Positions 27,261 to 36,879 of a stretch of 64,000 bases of DNA are shown in pieces (the first letter of the stretch is position 1; every line of letters begins with the position of its first letter). The stretch is from positions 186,001 to 250,000 of the forward strand of contig NZ_JAMBNZ010000004.1 of NCBI RefSeq assembly GCF_023715365.1. The letters are read 5' to 3'. The translations under genes and the position numbers were made by a program. The notes below the pieces were generated by a model. The model did no database searches. It was not told the DNA's origin and saw only the letters and a list, made by a program, of their open reading frames with translations. Origin of the DNA: Georgenia satyanarayanai (GTDB lineage: Bacteria > Actinomycetota > Actinomycetes > Actinomycetales > Actinomycetaceae).

Positions 27261-29033
27261 GTGCTCGACGTCCCGGCCGGCCACCCCGGTCATCCCCCTC
27301 TCGGTGCGCCCACGGCCTTCCTCGCCTGGGCGGCCCGCGGAGCCTGGCCCACCCTCCTCATCGGCTGCCTCCTCGCCTCCGTCGTCTCCCTCGCGGGGGC
27401 GGCGGTGCCGCTCGTCCTGGGCACCGCCCTGGACAGCGGGCTCGACGGCGGCGTCTCCACCCGGCTCCTGTGGCTGGCCCTCACCCTCGTGGGGATCGGG
27501 CTCCTCAGCGCGGTCGCCACGAGCGTCGGCCACGCCGCCGAGGTCGGCGGCTGGCTGCACGGCGCCTTCAGCGTCTCGCGCCTCGTGGGGCACCACGTCA
27601 CGCGGACCGGCCCGGCGATCGGTGAGGAGCTGCCCACCGGGGAGGTCGTCAGCGCCGTCGCCAACGACTCCTTCCAGGTCGGCAACGTCCTGGAGCTGCT
27701 GCCCGCCTTCGTCGGCGGGCTCGTCGGCTACCTCGCCGTCACCGGCTACATGCTCCAGCAGTCCCCCACGCTCGGGATCGTCGTCGCGCTGGGGCTGCCC
27801 GTCGTCACCGTCGTCGTCTCCTTCCTCATCAAGCCGCTCCAGGCCCGGCAGAAGGAGCAGCGCGACGCCGCCGGACGGCTCGCGACGCTCGCGACCGACA
27901 CCGTCTCCGGCCTGCGAATCCTGCGTGGCATCGGCGGTGAGGACGCCTTCGCCGAGCGCTACCGCGCCCAGTCCCAGCGGGTGCGGCGGGCCGGCGTGCG
28001 GGTCGCCGGGCTGTCCTCGGTGCTCGAGGCGCTCCAGATCCTCCTGCCCGGCCTCTTCGTCGCCTGCATCGTGTGGCTCGGGGCCCGGCTCGCGATCACC
28101 GGGGAGATCTCCCCCGGGCAGCTCGTCACCTTCTACGGCTTCACCGCCTACCTGTCCGAGCCGCTGCGCTGGGTCACCCAGTTCATCAACTTCCTCACCC
28201 GGGGACGCGTCGCCGCCCGCAAGATCACCGGTGTCCTGTCGGTGACCCCCGAGGCCGGGACGCTGGCGGAGTCCGAGGCGGCCGACTCGCTGCCCCGCCC
28301 CGCCGTCCCGTCCACGCCCGGCGCGCTCGTCGACACGCTCACCGGGCTCGCGCCGCGACCGGGCGGGCTCACCGCCGTCGTCACCCCCCGGCCCGGCGAG
28401 GCCGAGGCGGTGGCGAGCCGGCTCGGGCGCCTGGACGACCACAGCACCGCGGAGGTCCTGCTCGACGGCGTGCCGCTGCGCGAGCTGCCCCTCTCCGAGG
28501 TCCGCCACCGCGTCGTCGTCGCCTCCTCGACCCCGCAGCTGTTCACCGGCCCGCTGCGCGCGGCGCTCGACGCCCGCGAGGACGGCCTGGACGACGCCAC
28601 CCTCCTGCACGCCCTCGACACCGCCGACGCGCACGATGTCCTCGAGTCGCTGCCCGAGGGGCTGGACGGGGAGATCACCGAGAAGGGCCGCTCCCTGTCC
28701 GGTGGCCAGCGGCAGCGGGTCGCGCTCGCCCGCGCGCTCCTCACCGAGCCGCAGGTGCTGGTCCTCGTCGAGCCCACCAGCGCCGTCGACGCCCACACCG
28801 AGGCGCGGATCGCCGCCCGCCTGGGCGAGTACCGCCGCGGCCGGACCACCGTCGTCCTCACCGCCTCCCCGCTCGTCCTCGAGCACGCCGACGACGTCGT
28901 CCTCCTCGACGACGGCGCCGTCCACGCCCGCGGCCGCCACCGCGAGCTCCTCGCCCGCGCCGCGGCCGGCGAGCCGGACGCGCAGGCCTATCACGCCGTC
29001 GTCGGCCGGTCTCTCACCACGGAGGTGGTCTGA
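27261..29033 (+). CDS. ABC exporter half-transporter, degenerate ATPase subunit
   Basis: 590 residues from GTG 27261, 6 nt after TAGGCT (leaderless-type start). Type I exporter membrane domain to about residue 320, then an ATPase domain. The Walker A P-loop is missing (AVVTPRPGEAEAVASRLG in its place, no GKS/T), Walker B reads VLVLVEPTSAVD (first Asp replaced by Val), and the H-loop His is Ser (LTASPLVLE). The signature LSGGQRQRVALARAL is intact. This is the degenerate partner of a heterodimer. It ends in TGATG, overlapping the second subunit by 1 bp. Confidence 0.88.
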   Translation: MLDVPAGHPGHPPLGAPTAFLAWAARGAWPTLLIGCLLASVVSLAGAAVPLVLGTALDSGLDGGVSTRLLWLALTLVGIGLLSAVATSVGHAAEVGGWLHGAFSVSRLVGHHVTRTGPAIGEELPTGEVVSAVANDSFQVGNVLELLPAFVGGLVGYLAVTGYMLQQSPTLGIVVALGLPVVTVVVSFLIKPLQARQKEQRDAAGRLATLATDTVSGLRILRGIGGEDAFAERYRAQSQRVRRAGVRVAGLSSVLEALQILLPGLFVACIVWLGARLAITGEISPGQLVTFYGFTAYLSEPLRWVTQFINFLTRGRVAARKITGVLSVTPEAGTLAESEAADSLPRPAVPSTPGALVDTLTGLAPRPGGLTAVVTPRPGEAEAVASRLGRLDDHSTAEVLLDGVPLRELPLSEVRHRVVVASSTPQLFTGPLRAALDAREDGLDDATLLHALDTADAHDVLESLPEGLDGEITEKGRSLSGGQRQRVALARALLTEPQVLVLVEPTSAVDAHTEARIAARLGEYRRGRTTVVLTASPLVLEHADDVVLLDDGAVHARGRHRELLARAAAGEPDAQAYHAVVGRSLTTEVV

Positions 29034-30766
29034 TGCAGCTCCCCGTCGCCGACTCCCGGCGCGTGCGCGCCTTCGCCGGGCGGCTGCTGCGCTCCTACCG
29101 GCGCCCGCTCGCCACCGTCGTCGTTCTCCAGGGCCTGGCCGCGGTCGCCGCGCTCGCCCTGCCGTGGCTGCTCGGCGGTCTCGTCGACGCCGTCGTCGCC
29201 GGCACCACCCGCCGCCACGTCGACACGGTCGCGCTGTGGCTCGTGGGGGTCGTCGTCCTCCAGGCGCTCGTCACCCGCTACGCCCAGCGCAGCGCGATGG
29301 TTCTCGGTGAGGAGGTCTTCGCCGAGCTGCGTGAGCGCTTCCTCTCCGGCGTCACCCATCTGCCGCTGTCCACCGTCGAGCGCGCCGGCACCGGTGACCT
29401 GCTCGGGCGGACGACCAACGACATCGACCGGGTCCAGTGGGCGGTGCGCTTCGGCGTCCCGCGGGTCCTCGTGACGACGACGACGATCGTCCTCACCTTC
29501 GGGGCGGCGCTGCTCGCCTCACCGCTCGTCGCGCTGGCGATGCTCGTCGGCCTGCCGGTGCTCGCGCTCGCCACCCGCCGCTACCTGCGCCGCTCCGCCC
29601 CCGCCTACCGGGAGAACGCCGCCGCCTACGCCGACCTCAACGGGGTGCTCACCGAGTCGGTCGAGCACGCCGCGACGGTCGACGCGCTCGCCCTGGGCCA
29701 CCAGCGCCGCCGTCGGGCCGACGCCGTCGTCGCCGCGGCGTGGAACACCGAGAAGGTGACGCTGCGGCTGCGGATGTCGGTGTTCTTCTGGCTCGTCACG
29801 TCCTTCGCGCTGCCGGTGGCCGCCGTCGTGCTGTGGGGCGCGCACCTCGTGGGCGCGGGCCTCGTCACCCTCGGCGCCGTCACCACCGTGGCGCTGTACG
29901 TCATCCAGATCCGCGGCCCGCTCTTCGAGCTGCTCATGTGGGTGGACGAGATCCAGGTGGCGACGGCGAGCCTCGCGCGGATCGTCGGTATCGAGCTCGT
30001 GCCGCCGGACCGCGAGGCGGGACCCGCGCGGCCCGAGCGCGAGGACGTGCGCGCCCGCGAGGTGCGCTACGCCTACCGCGACGGCGAGGACGTCCTCCAC
30101 GGCATCGACCTCACCCTCACCCCCGGGGAACGGCTGGCGATCGTCGGTCCGTCCGGAGCCGGGAAGTCGACCTTCGGGCGCATGCTCGCCGGCATCCACC
30201 CGCCCACCGGCGGGCGCGTGACGATCGACGGCGTGCCGCTCGTCGACCTGCCCGAGGAGGAGCTGCGCCGGCACGTCGCGCTCGTCACCCAGGAGCACCA
30301 CGTCTTCGTCGGGACGGTCGCGGACAACCTGCGGCTGGCCAAGCACGACGCCGACGACGGCGAGCTCGCTCGCGCCCTGCATGCCGTCGACGCCCAGGAC
30401 TGGGTGGCGGCGCTGCCCGATGGCATGGGGACGGCGGTCGGCTCGGGAGGTGCGACGCTCACACCGGCGCAGGCCCAGCAGCTCGCGCTCGCCCGGCTCG
30501 TCCTGCTCGACCCGCACACGCTCGTGCTCGACGAGGCGACCTCGCTGCTCGACCCGCGCGCGGCCCGGCACCTGGAGCGCTCTCTGTCCGCGCTGCTCAC
30601 CGGCCGTACGGTGGTGGCGATCGCCCACCGCCTGCACACCGCGCACGACGCCGACCGCGTCGCCGTCATGGACGCCGGCCGCATCGCCGAGATCGGCCCG
30701 CACGAGGAGCTCGTCGCCGCCGGCGGCGAGTACGCCTCCCTCTGGCAGTCCTGGCAGCAGGAGTGA
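29033..30766 (+). CDS. ABC exporter half-transporter, catalytic ATPase subunit
   Basis: 577 residues from ATG 29033. Six-helix membrane domain (LATVVVLQGLAAVAALALPW onward) with ERAGTGDLLGRTTNDIDRV. ATPase domain: GPSGAGKSTFGRMLAG (Walker A), TQEHHVFVGTVADNL (Q-loop), TLVLDEATSLLD (Walker B with catalytic Glu) and IAHRLHTAHDADRV (H-loop). The signature is degenerate, LTPAQAQQLALARL. Paired with the upstream subunit, the dimer keeps one complete ATP site (this Walker A/B plus the partner's LSGGQ). Substrate unknown; multidrug or lipid export is only family inference. Confidence 0.9.
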   Translation: MQLPVADSRRVRAFAGRLLRSYRRPLATVVVLQGLAAVAALALPWLLGGLVDAVVAGTTRRHVDTVALWLVGVVVLQALVTRYAQRSAMVLGEEVFAELRERFLSGVTHLPLSTVERAGTGDLLGRTTNDIDRVQWAVRFGVPRVLVTTTTIVLTFGAALLASPLVALAMLVGLPVLALATRRYLRRSAPAYRENAAAYADLNGVLTESVEHAATVDALALGHQRRRRADAVVAAAWNTEKVTLRLRMSVFFWLVTSFALPVAAVVLWGAHLVGAGLVTLGAVTTVALYVIQIRGPLFELLMWVDEIQVATASLARIVGIELVPPDREAGPARPEREDVRAREVRYAYRDGEDVLHGIDLTLTPGERLAIVGPSGAGKSTFGRMLAGIHPPTGGRVTIDGVPLVDLPEEELRRHVALVTQEHHVFVGTVADNLRLAKHDADDGELARALHAVDAQDWVAALPDGMGTAVGSGGATLTPAQAQQLALARLVLLDPHTLVLDEATSLLDPRAARHLERSLSALLTGRTVVAIAHRLHTAHDADRVAVMDAGRIAEIGPHEELVAAGGEYASLWQSWQQE

Positions 30767-30768
30767 GC

Positions 30769-30827
30769 GGAACAGCTCAGCTGTCGCCGCGGGGTCATCC
30801 CCCCTTCGCCGAGAGCTGAGCTGTTCC
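30769..30827. repeat. Long inverted repeat between convergent genes (CAGCTGAG family)
   Basis: GGAACAGCTCAGCTGTCG (30769-30786) pairs with CGAGAGCTGAGCTGTTCC (30810-30827) with 17 of 18 bases matched and a 23-nt loop. It starts 2 bp after the ABC stop and ends 4 bp before the DUF1269 stop, so it serves as terminator for both. The arm closely resembles the repeat at 60603-60686. Confidence 0.7.
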
Positions 30828-30831
30828 TGCC

Positions 30832-31323
30832 TCAGCCGGCCAGCTCCTCCGCCAGCTCCCGCTCGTCCGCCTCGGAGAGCGAGGTCTTGAGGACCGTCCC
30901 ACCGAAGTCGCCCATCGCCGCGGCGAACCTGTCCTCGGTGACCTTCCGCGCCATGACGACGACGGCTGCCTTGCCGGGATCGAGCAGCCCCTGCACGCGA
31001 TCTTGGAAGCTCCGGTTGATCCCGGACCTGCCGAGCCTGCCGGTCAGCGCGCCGAGCGCGCCGCCGACGAGCAGACCGAAGCCCGGGACGAGGAAGAGGA
31101 GGCCGAAGATCGCCCCCCCCCCCCCCCACAGGGCTCCCGAGGCGGTGGAGGCCCAGACGACGTTCGACGGCGTGTCGACGTGCTTCTCGCCGTCGTCGTC
31201 GACGCGGACGAGCGCGAGCCCGGCGAGCTCCACGATGAAGTCCCGTTCCAGGTCCAGGACCTTGTCGTAGGCACGTCGGGCAGTGACGTGGTCGTCGTAG
31301 CCGAGGATGATCAGCTCTGACAT
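30832..31323 (-). CDS. DUF1269 family protein with a G15 tract
   Basis: 163 residues from ATG 31323 (GAAGGAG about 8 nt upstream). N-terminal alpha/beta part (ELIILGYDDHVTARRAYDKV, DFIVELAGLALVRVDDDGE), a central hydrophobic Gly-zipper (GGAIFGLLFLVPGFGLLVGGALGALTG), and a C-terminal part with DPGKAAVVVMARKVTED, as in DUF1269. Fifteen consecutive G on the coding strand (C15 at 31113-31127) encode W-GGGG in the zipper. Length changes in that tract would truncate the protein. It may be a membrane-associated stress protein; function is not established. Confidence 0.8.
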   Translation of the reverse strand: MSELIILGYDDHVTARRAYDKVLDLERDFIVELAGLALVRVDDDGEKHVDTPSNVVWASTASGALWGGGGAIFGLLFLVPGFGLLVGGALGALTGRLGRSGINRSFQDRVQGLLDPGKAAVVVMARKVTEDRFAAAMGDFGGTVLKTSLSEADERELAEELAG

Positions 31324-31449
31324 CGCGGCGCTCCTTCTCACGGAACACGGTCGGTCCCCACCCTTCCACCGGGCCGGCCGGGACGGTACCCCCGGGAAGG
31401 GGGAGCGGCGGGTGACCGGAGCAACGGCTCGGTAGGACGGAGGCAGGGG

Positions 31450-31506
31450 ATGACCGTGCAGCGTGTGGTCGCACCGGTGCCGGGCGCGTCGGGCGCCGCG
31501 TCATGA
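31450..31506 (+). CDS. Possible 18-residue leader ORF before the GDPD gene
   Basis: ATG 31450, preceded by GGAGGCAGGGG, encodes MTVQRVVAPVPGASGAAS and its TGA overlaps the GDPD ATG (ATGA, 31503-31506). This is the layout of a translational-coupling leader. No attenuator is visible and the GDPD gene lacks its own clear Shine-Dalgarno. Weak evidence; it may be chance. Confidence 0.3.
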   Translation: MTVQRVVAPVPGASGAAS

Positions 31507-33299
31507 CCGGTGACGTACCGGTCCCCGGCGGGCGCGGGCTCGCTGCCGGGACCGCGCTGCGTGTCCTCGTGACGCACTGGCGGGCCTGGCTGCGCGTCGC
31601 CGTCACCCTCCAGCTCCTCACCGCCCTCGTCGCCGGGCCGGTGGTCGGCCTGCTCCTCGCCGCCGCGCTGCGTGCCGCAGGGGTGCCCACGCTGACCGAG
31701 GCCAGCCTCGGCCAGGTGCTGCGGCACCCGGCAGCGGTCCTGCTCCTCGTCGCGCTCACCGTCGTCGCCACGTCGGCGGCGCTGCTCCAGCACGCGGCGT
31801 TCGTCCTGTTCGCCCGCGGGCTGGCAGACGGCCGGGTGACGCACGTGCCGGAGCTCGCCCGCCAGGGCGCTGCCGTCCTCGTCCGCTCGGCGGGACCACA
31901 GCTCGGGCTGCTCGCGCTCTACCTGCTCGTCCTCGCGCCCCTCGGTGGCTTCGCGCTGGGCGCCTCGTTCGTCCGGCCGCTCGAGGTGCCCGCCTTCATC
32001 GGCGGCGAGCTGCAGAAGACGCCGCTCGGGACGGCCGCCTGGCTCGGCGCCGGCGCCCTCCTCGGGTACGCCAACCTCCGTCTGCTGCTCGTCCCGACCC
32101 TCGTGCTCAGCACCGGCCTCACCCCCGCCGGCGCCTACGCCGCGAGCTGGCGGGCGACCCGCGGACGGGTCACCCGGCTCGCACTCGCCGTGGCGGCGCT
32201 GTGGCTCGTCGCCGCCGCCGGCGTCGCGGCCCTCGCCACCGCGGCCGTCGCCGTCACGCGCCTGTCGGACGCCCTCTTGCCCGCCGCGTCACCGGTCGTC
32301 GCCGGCGCCGCCCTCGCCATCGCCCAGGTGGTCCTCCTCGGCGGTGGCGGCCTGGTCGCGGCCTTTGTCGCGCTGCTGCTGCTCGGCATGGTCCCCGGCC
32401 CGCCGCCGGCGCCTGCCGGCCCGGTGCCTCCCGGTCGCGCAAGAGCTCGCGGGGCGCTCGCGGGGGTCCTCGTGGCGGTGCTCGCCACCGGGACGGGTGT
32501 CGCCGGCGCGGCGAGCCTCCGCACCACCGACCCCAGTCGGGTCACGCTTGTCATCGCGCACCGCGGCGCGACCTACGGCGCCGTGGAGAACACCCTCGAG
32601 TCGCTGGAGGCGGCGGCCCGGCTCGGCGCGGACGTCGTCGAGCTCGACGTCCTCCAGGCGGCCGACGGCGGGCTGGTCGTGGTCCACGACACCAACCTGC
32701 GCCGGATCGCGGGGGTGAACCGGGACGTCGCCGACCTCACCACCGAGGAGCTCACCGCCACGACCGTCCGGCAGGCCGGTCACGAGTCGACCATCCCGAC
32801 CTTCGCCGCCTTCGCCGAACGGGCCGCCGAGCTGGGCGTCCCGCTGCTCGTGGAGATCAAGAGACACGGGCGGGAGCGCGGTGACCTGGTCGGTGACGTC
32901 GTCGCCGTCCTCGAGGCCCACGACCTCGTCGGCACGTCCCTGGTCCAGGCCTTTGACCGTGCGACCGTGGCCGAGATCGAGACCCGCTTCCCCCACGTCA
33001 CCACCGGGGGCGTCGTGGCCTTCTCCCGGGGCCGCCTCGACCCCGGCGCCGCCGACTTCCTCACCCTGGAGCAGAGCTCCTACACCCCTGACCTCCTGCG
33101 CCAGGCGCACACCGCCGGCGTGCAGCTGTTCCTGTGGACCGTGACGGAGCCGCGGCGGGTGCGGGCCTTCGTCCGGGACGGCGTCGACGGCGTCATCACC
33201 CCGTCCCCGAGCGTCGCCCTGGAGCAGCGCGGGGTCGTCGCCGCGGAGACCGGCGTGTCGGACCGCCTGTCCGACCTCATCCGCTCGCTCGTCAGCTGA
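31503..33299 (+). CDS. Glycerophosphodiester phosphodiesterase with membrane domain
   Basis: 598 residues. Residues about 1-345 are a polytopic membrane domain of the GDPD-associated type (six to eight helices, for example WLRVAVTLQLLTALVAGPVV and YLLVLAPLGGFALGASFV). The C-terminal catalytic GDPD domain follows: VIAHRGATYGAVENTLES (HRG), VVELDVLQAADGGLVVVHDTNLRRI (E-x-D and second His), PLLVEIKRHG, and LFLWTVTEPRRVRAFVRDGVDGVIT. It hydrolyses glycerophosphodiesters to glycerol-3-phosphate and an alcohol; the catalytic domain probably faces outward. The start overlaps a possible 18-codon leader. Confidence 0.88.
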   Translation: MTGDVPVPGGRGLAAGTALRVLVTHWRAWLRVAVTLQLLTALVAGPVVGLLLAAALRAAGVPTLTEASLGQVLRHPAAVLLLVALTVVATSAALLQHAAFVLFARGLADGRVTHVPELARQGAAVLVRSAGPQLGLLALYLLVLAPLGGFALGASFVRPLEVPAFIGGELQKTPLGTAAWLGAGALLGYANLRLLLVPTLVLSTGLTPAGAYAASWRATRGRVTRLALAVAALWLVAAAGVAALATAAVAVTRLSDALLPAASPVVAGAALAIAQVVLLGGGGLVAAFVALLLLGMVPGPPPAPAGPVPPGRARARGALAGVLVAVLATGTGVAGAASLRTTDPSRVTLVIAHRGATYGAVENTLESLEAAARLGADVVELDVLQAADGGLVVVHDTNLRRIAGVNRDVADLTTEELTATTVRQAGHESTIPTFAAFAERAAELGVPLLVEIKRHGRERGDLVGDVVAVLEAHDLVGTSLVQAFDRATVAEIETRFPHVTTGGVVAFSRGRLDPGAADFLTLEQSSYTPDLLRQAHTAGVQLFLWTVTEPRRVRAFVRDGVDGVITPSPSVALEQRGVVAAETGVSDRLSDLIRSLVS

Positions 33300-33316
33300 G
33301 GCCGCCGGGCCGGTGA

Positions 33317-34147
33317 CTACCGGCCGGTCGAGGCCAGGCGTGACTCACGGACGTCGTCGCGCAGCACCTTGACCCAGAAGACCACCGCGAAGAGGGCGAA
33401 GGCCCACCACTCGACCGCGTAGGCCAGGCTCTGGACGTTGGGGTCGGCGTCGAGCTCCTCGACGGGTGAGGGTGCCGGCGCCAGTCCGCCGGGCTGCGCC
33501 GGCTCCTCGAGCACGAGGTAGGCGCTGTACATCGGGGTGCCCCACACCTGGGCGAGCTCCCCGGCGCTGATGCCGCCGGCGAAGCCCTCGGGCAGGCCGG
33601 GCTCCCCCGCGGCCTCGGAGTCGCTGAGCACCCCGACGATCTCCAGCCGCGCCGTCGGAGGCGGCGGCGCGGTGACCTCCGCCCCCGCTCCGCCCGCCTC
33701 GAGCCGGTCGGCGATCCCGTCCGGGAGCCAGCCGCGCAGGACCGGCATGATCGCGCCGTCGTGCGGGCCGCCGTCGACGTGGAACGCGGTGACGACCATG
33801 AGCGCCTCCCGCCCGCCGACGTTGCGGCCGGGCACGAGCACCTGCTGCTCGGGGTCGAAGGACCCCTCGAGGCTGACCCGCCGTCCGAAGTGCTCAACCC
33901 CGAACGCGCTCTGCGGGGCGAGCACCTCGGCGATCGGCGCGGCCGGCGCGGCCATGAGCTCCTCGCGCTCGATGCGCGCCGCCTCCTGACCGCGGATCCC
34001 GGCCCGGTCCAGCTGCCAGAAGCCCAGGCGCGTGCACACCGCGGCCACGACGACGACGAGCAGCAGGAGGACGAGCATCCGCCGTGTCGTCGCGGCCCGC
34101 AGCCAGTCTCGGGCGTCGGCCCGGGGACGCTGGGCGGTGGTGGACAC
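33317..34147 (-). CDS. SURF1 family protein
   Basis: 276 residues. Two terminal helices ([28 protein letters not shown] near residue 23 and [19 protein letters not shown] near the C-terminus) enclose an extracytoplasmic beta-rich domain with [20 protein letters not shown] and [11 protein letters not shown], the classical SURF1 layout used in cytochrome c oxidase assembly. GTG 34147 follows TACCCT by 6 nt (leaderless-type). No oxidase gene is in the window. It is divergent from the phosphoketolase gene. Confidence 0.88.
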   Translation of the reverse strand: MSTTAQRPRADARDWLRAATTRRMLVLLLLVVVVAAVCTRLGFWQLDRAGIRGQEAARIEREELMAAPAAPIAEVLAPQSAFGVEHFGRRVSLEGSFDPEQQVLVPGRNVGGREALMVVTAFHVDGGPHDGAIMPVLRGWLPDGIADRLEAGGAGAEVTAPPPPTARLEIVGVLSDSEAAGEPGLPEGFAGGISAGELAQVWGTPMYSAYLVLEEPAQPGGLAPAPSPVEELDADPNVQSLAYAVEWWAFALFAVVFWVKVLRDDVRESRLASTGR

Positions 34148-34260
34148 GCCACCAGGGTAGTTCGCCGTGCCGGGGGCACCGGCCTAGGACCTTCTCCGGT
34201 GGCTGCGGCCTCCGGGAACCGGAAGGCTGGGCGGTGACTACTGACACAGGGAGTATCCGC

Positions 34261-36750
34261 ATGAGCACTGCCTCCGTCCCCGCCACCACCAACGCCTGGC
34301 GCCGCCGGGCCCGCCCCGCCCCGGACGACGCGACCCTCGACCGGATCGACGCCTGGTGGCGCGCGGCGAACTACCTGTCCGTCGGCCAGATCTACCTGCT
34401 CGACAACCCGCTGCTGCGCGAGCCGCTGCGCACCGAGCACGTCAAGCCCCGCCTCCTCGGCCACTGGGGCACCACCCCGGGCCTCAACTTCCTCTACGCC
34501 CACGCCAACCGGGCGATCCAGGAGCGCGAGCAGCCGATGATGTACATCACCGGCCCCGGCCACGGCGGGCCCGGCCTCGTGGCGAACACCTACCTCGAGG
34601 GCACCTACTCCGAGGTGTACTCCGACATCACCCAGGACGCCGAGGGCCTGCGGCGGCTCTTCCGCCAGTTCTCCTTCCCCGGCGGCATCCCCTCCCACGT
34701 GGCGCCCGAGACGCCCGGCTCCATCCACGAGGGCGGGGAGCTCGGCTACGCCCTGTCCCACGCCTACGGCGCCGCCTTCGACAACCCCGACCTCCTCGTC
34801 CTCGCCGTCGTCGGTGACGGCGAGGCGGAGACCGGCCCGCTCGCCACGAGCTGGCACTCGAACAAGTTCGTCAACCCCCGCACCGACGGCGTCGTCCTGC
34901 CGGTCCTCCACCTCAACGGGTACAAGATCGCCAACCCCACGGTGCTGGCCCGGATCGGGGAGGATGAGCTCACCGACCTCATGCGGGGCTACGGCCACCG
35001 CCCCTACGTCTTCACCGCCGGCTTCGACGACGAGGACCCGGCCTCCGTCCACGGCCGCTTCGCCGCGCTGCTCGACGAGGTCCTCGACGAGATCGCCGAG
35101 ATCAAGCAGCGGGCCGCGCAGAGCGACCCGGAGGAGGTCGAGCGGCCGCTGTGGCCGATGATCGTCATGCGCACCCCCAAGGGCTGGACCTGCCCGGAGG
35201 TCATCGACGGTCAGCAGGTCGAGGGTTCCTGGCGCTCCCACCAGGTGCCCCTGTCCAGCGCCCGTGACACCCCCGAGCACATGGAGGTCCTCGAGGGCTG
35301 GATGCGCAGCTACCGGCCCGAGGAACTCTTCGACGACGACGGCCGGCTCGCCGGTGACGTCGCCGCCCTCGCCCCCGCCGGCCAGCTGCGGATGAGCGAC
35401 AACCCGAGCACGAACGGCGGCCTGCTCCTCAAGGACCTGCGCCTGCCGGAGATCCGAGACTTCGCCGTCGACGTCCCCGCCCCCGGTGGCGCGGTCACCG
35501 AGGCCACCCGCGTGCTCGGCCAGTGGCTCACCGAGGTCATCCGCCGCAACCCGGACAACTTCCGCCTCTTCGGGCCGGACGAGGTGGCCTCCAACCGGCT
35601 CCAGGCCGTCTACGACGTCACCGGCAAGCAGTGGAACGCCGACATGGTGCCCGCGGACCACGAGGAGCACCTCGTCCGCGCCGGCCGCGTCATGGAGGTC
35701 CTCTCCGAGCACCAGTGCCAGGGCTGGCTCGAGGGCTACCTCCTCACCGGCCGCCACGGCCTGTTCACCTCCTACGAGGCCTTCATCCACATCGTCGACT
35801 CGATGGTCAACCAGCACGCGAAGTGGCTCAAGGTCACCGACGAACTCGAGTGGCGCCGGCCCATCGCCTCGCTCAACTACCTCCTGTCCTCCCACGTGTG
35901 GCGCCAGGACCACAACGGCTTCTCCCACCAGGACCCGGGCTTCATCGACCACGTCGTCAACAAGGGCGCCGACATCGTGCGTGTCTACCTGCCGCCGGAC
36001 ACGAACACGCTGCTCGCGACCTACGACCACGTGCTGCGTACCCGCCAGTACGTCAACGTCGTCGTCGCCGGCAAGCAGCCGGGGCCCGACTTCCTCACCA
36101 TCGAGGAGGCGCAGGACCACTGCCACCGCGGCGTGGGCATCTGGGAGTGGGCCGGCACGGAGGAGGAGGGCCAGGAGCCCGACGTCGTCCTCGTGTGCGC
36201 CGGTGACATCCCCACCATCGAGGTGCTCGCCGCCGCCGACCTCCTGCGGCGCCACCTGCCGGAGCTGCGGGTGCGGGTGGTCAACGTCGTCGACCTCATG
36301 CGCCTGCAGGACGAGAAGGAGCACCCGCACGGGATGAGCGACCGCGACTACGACACCGTCTTCACCACCGACCGGCCGGTGATCTTCGCCTACCACGGCT
36401 ACCCGTGGCTCATCCACCGACTCACCTACCGGCGCTCCGGCCACGCCAACCTCCACGTCCGCGGCTACAAGGAGAAGGGCACGACGACGACGCCCTTCGA
36501 CATGGTCATGCTCAACGACCTCGACCGGTACCACCTCGTCATGGACGTCATCGACCGGGTGCCGGGCCTGGGGTCGCGGTACGCGGGCCTGCGCCAGCGG
36601 ATGGCCGACGCCCGCCTCGCCGCGCGCCGCTACACCCGGGAGCACGGCACCGACATCCCCGAGGTGGCCGAGTGGCAGTGGCCCGACGTCGGGGAGACGG
36701 CCACCGCCGAGGGCGGGCCGCAGTACGACACCGGCGGCGACAACGCGTGA
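34261..36750 (+). CDS. xfp: Phosphoketolase (xylulose-5-P/fructose-6-P)
   Basis: ThDP enzyme splitting Xu5P or F6P with phosphate into acetyl-phosphate plus GAP or E4P. 829 residues from ATG 34261 (AGGGAG 7 nt upstream); GTG 34231 would add ten residues. Motifs: [75 protein letters not shown] (ThDP binding), [20 protein letters not shown], and [20 protein letters not shown] in the C-terminal half. Pta and AckA follow, so acetyl-phosphate can go to acetate with ATP gain, or to acetyl-CoA. Confidence 0.97.
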   Translation: MSTASVPATTNAWRRRARPAPDDATLDRIDAWWRAANYLSVGQIYLLDNPLLREPLRTEHVKPRLLGHWGTTPGLNFLYAHANRAIQEREQPMMYITGPGHGGPGLVANTYLEGTYSEVYSDITQDAEGLRRLFRQFSFPGGIPSHVAPETPGSIHEGGELGYALSHAYGAAFDNPDLLVLAVVGDGEAETGPLATSWHSNKFVNPRTDGVVLPVLHLNGYKIANPTVLARIGEDELTDLMRGYGHRPYVFTAGFDDEDPASVHGRFAALLDEVLDEIAEIKQRAAQSDPEEVERPLWPMIVMRTPKGWTCPEVIDGQQVEGSWRSHQVPLSSARDTPEHMEVLEGWMRSYRPEELFDDDGRLAGDVAALAPAGQLRMSDNPSTNGGLLLKDLRLPEIRDFAVDVPAPGGAVTEATRVLGQWLTEVIRRNPDNFRLFGPDEVASNRLQAVYDVTGKQWNADMVPADHEEHLVRAGRVMEVLSEHQCQGWLEGYLLTGRHGLFTSYEAFIHIVDSMVNQHAKWLKVTDELEWRRPIASLNYLLSSHVWRQDHNGFSHQDPGFIDHVVNKGADIVRVYLPPDTNTLLATYDHVLRTRQYVNVVVAGKQPGPDFLTIEEAQDHCHRGVGIWEWAGTEEEGQEPDVVLVCAGDIPTIEVLAAADLLRRHLPELRVRVVNVVDLMRLQDEKEHPHGMSDRDYDTVFTTDRPVIFAYHGYPWLIHRLTYRRSGHANLHVRGYKEKGTTTTPFDMVMLNDLDRYHLVMDVIDRVPGLGSRYAGLRQRMADARLAARRYTREHGTDIPEVAEWQWPDVGETATAEGGPQYDTGGDNA

Positions 36751-36783
36751 GCCCGGGACGTGGCCGGGCACACACGACCAACC

Positions 36784-36796
36784 GGGACAAAGTCCC
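36784..36796. promoter_or_regulatory. Palindrome GGGACAAAGTCCC before pta
   Basis: A perfect 5-bp inverted repeat with a 3-nt spacer, 84 bp upstream of the pta start in the 129-bp xfp-pta gap. It resembles the GGGAC/GTCCC halves of DosR-type boxes but is one base shorter than that consensus. A short hairpin or processing site is the other option. Confidence 0.35.
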
Positions 36797-36879
36797 AGGT
36801 GCTCCCGCGGCCACCGGGAGAGACTGACACGTGGCCGCGAGCCTGGTGGCCGCCCGAAGCAGCACTGAGAGGAGACGAA

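Noticed and set aside
33292-36771. Minus-strand open frame of 1159 codons opposite the phosphoketolase gene
   Set aside because: It mirrors the codon structure of xfp on the other strand; the translation has no domain and is a GC-bias shadow.
36784-36796. GGGACAAAGTCCC as a canonical DosR box
   Set aside because: The spacer is one base shorter than the consensus and the flanking TT/AA are missing; kept only as a candidate palindrome.
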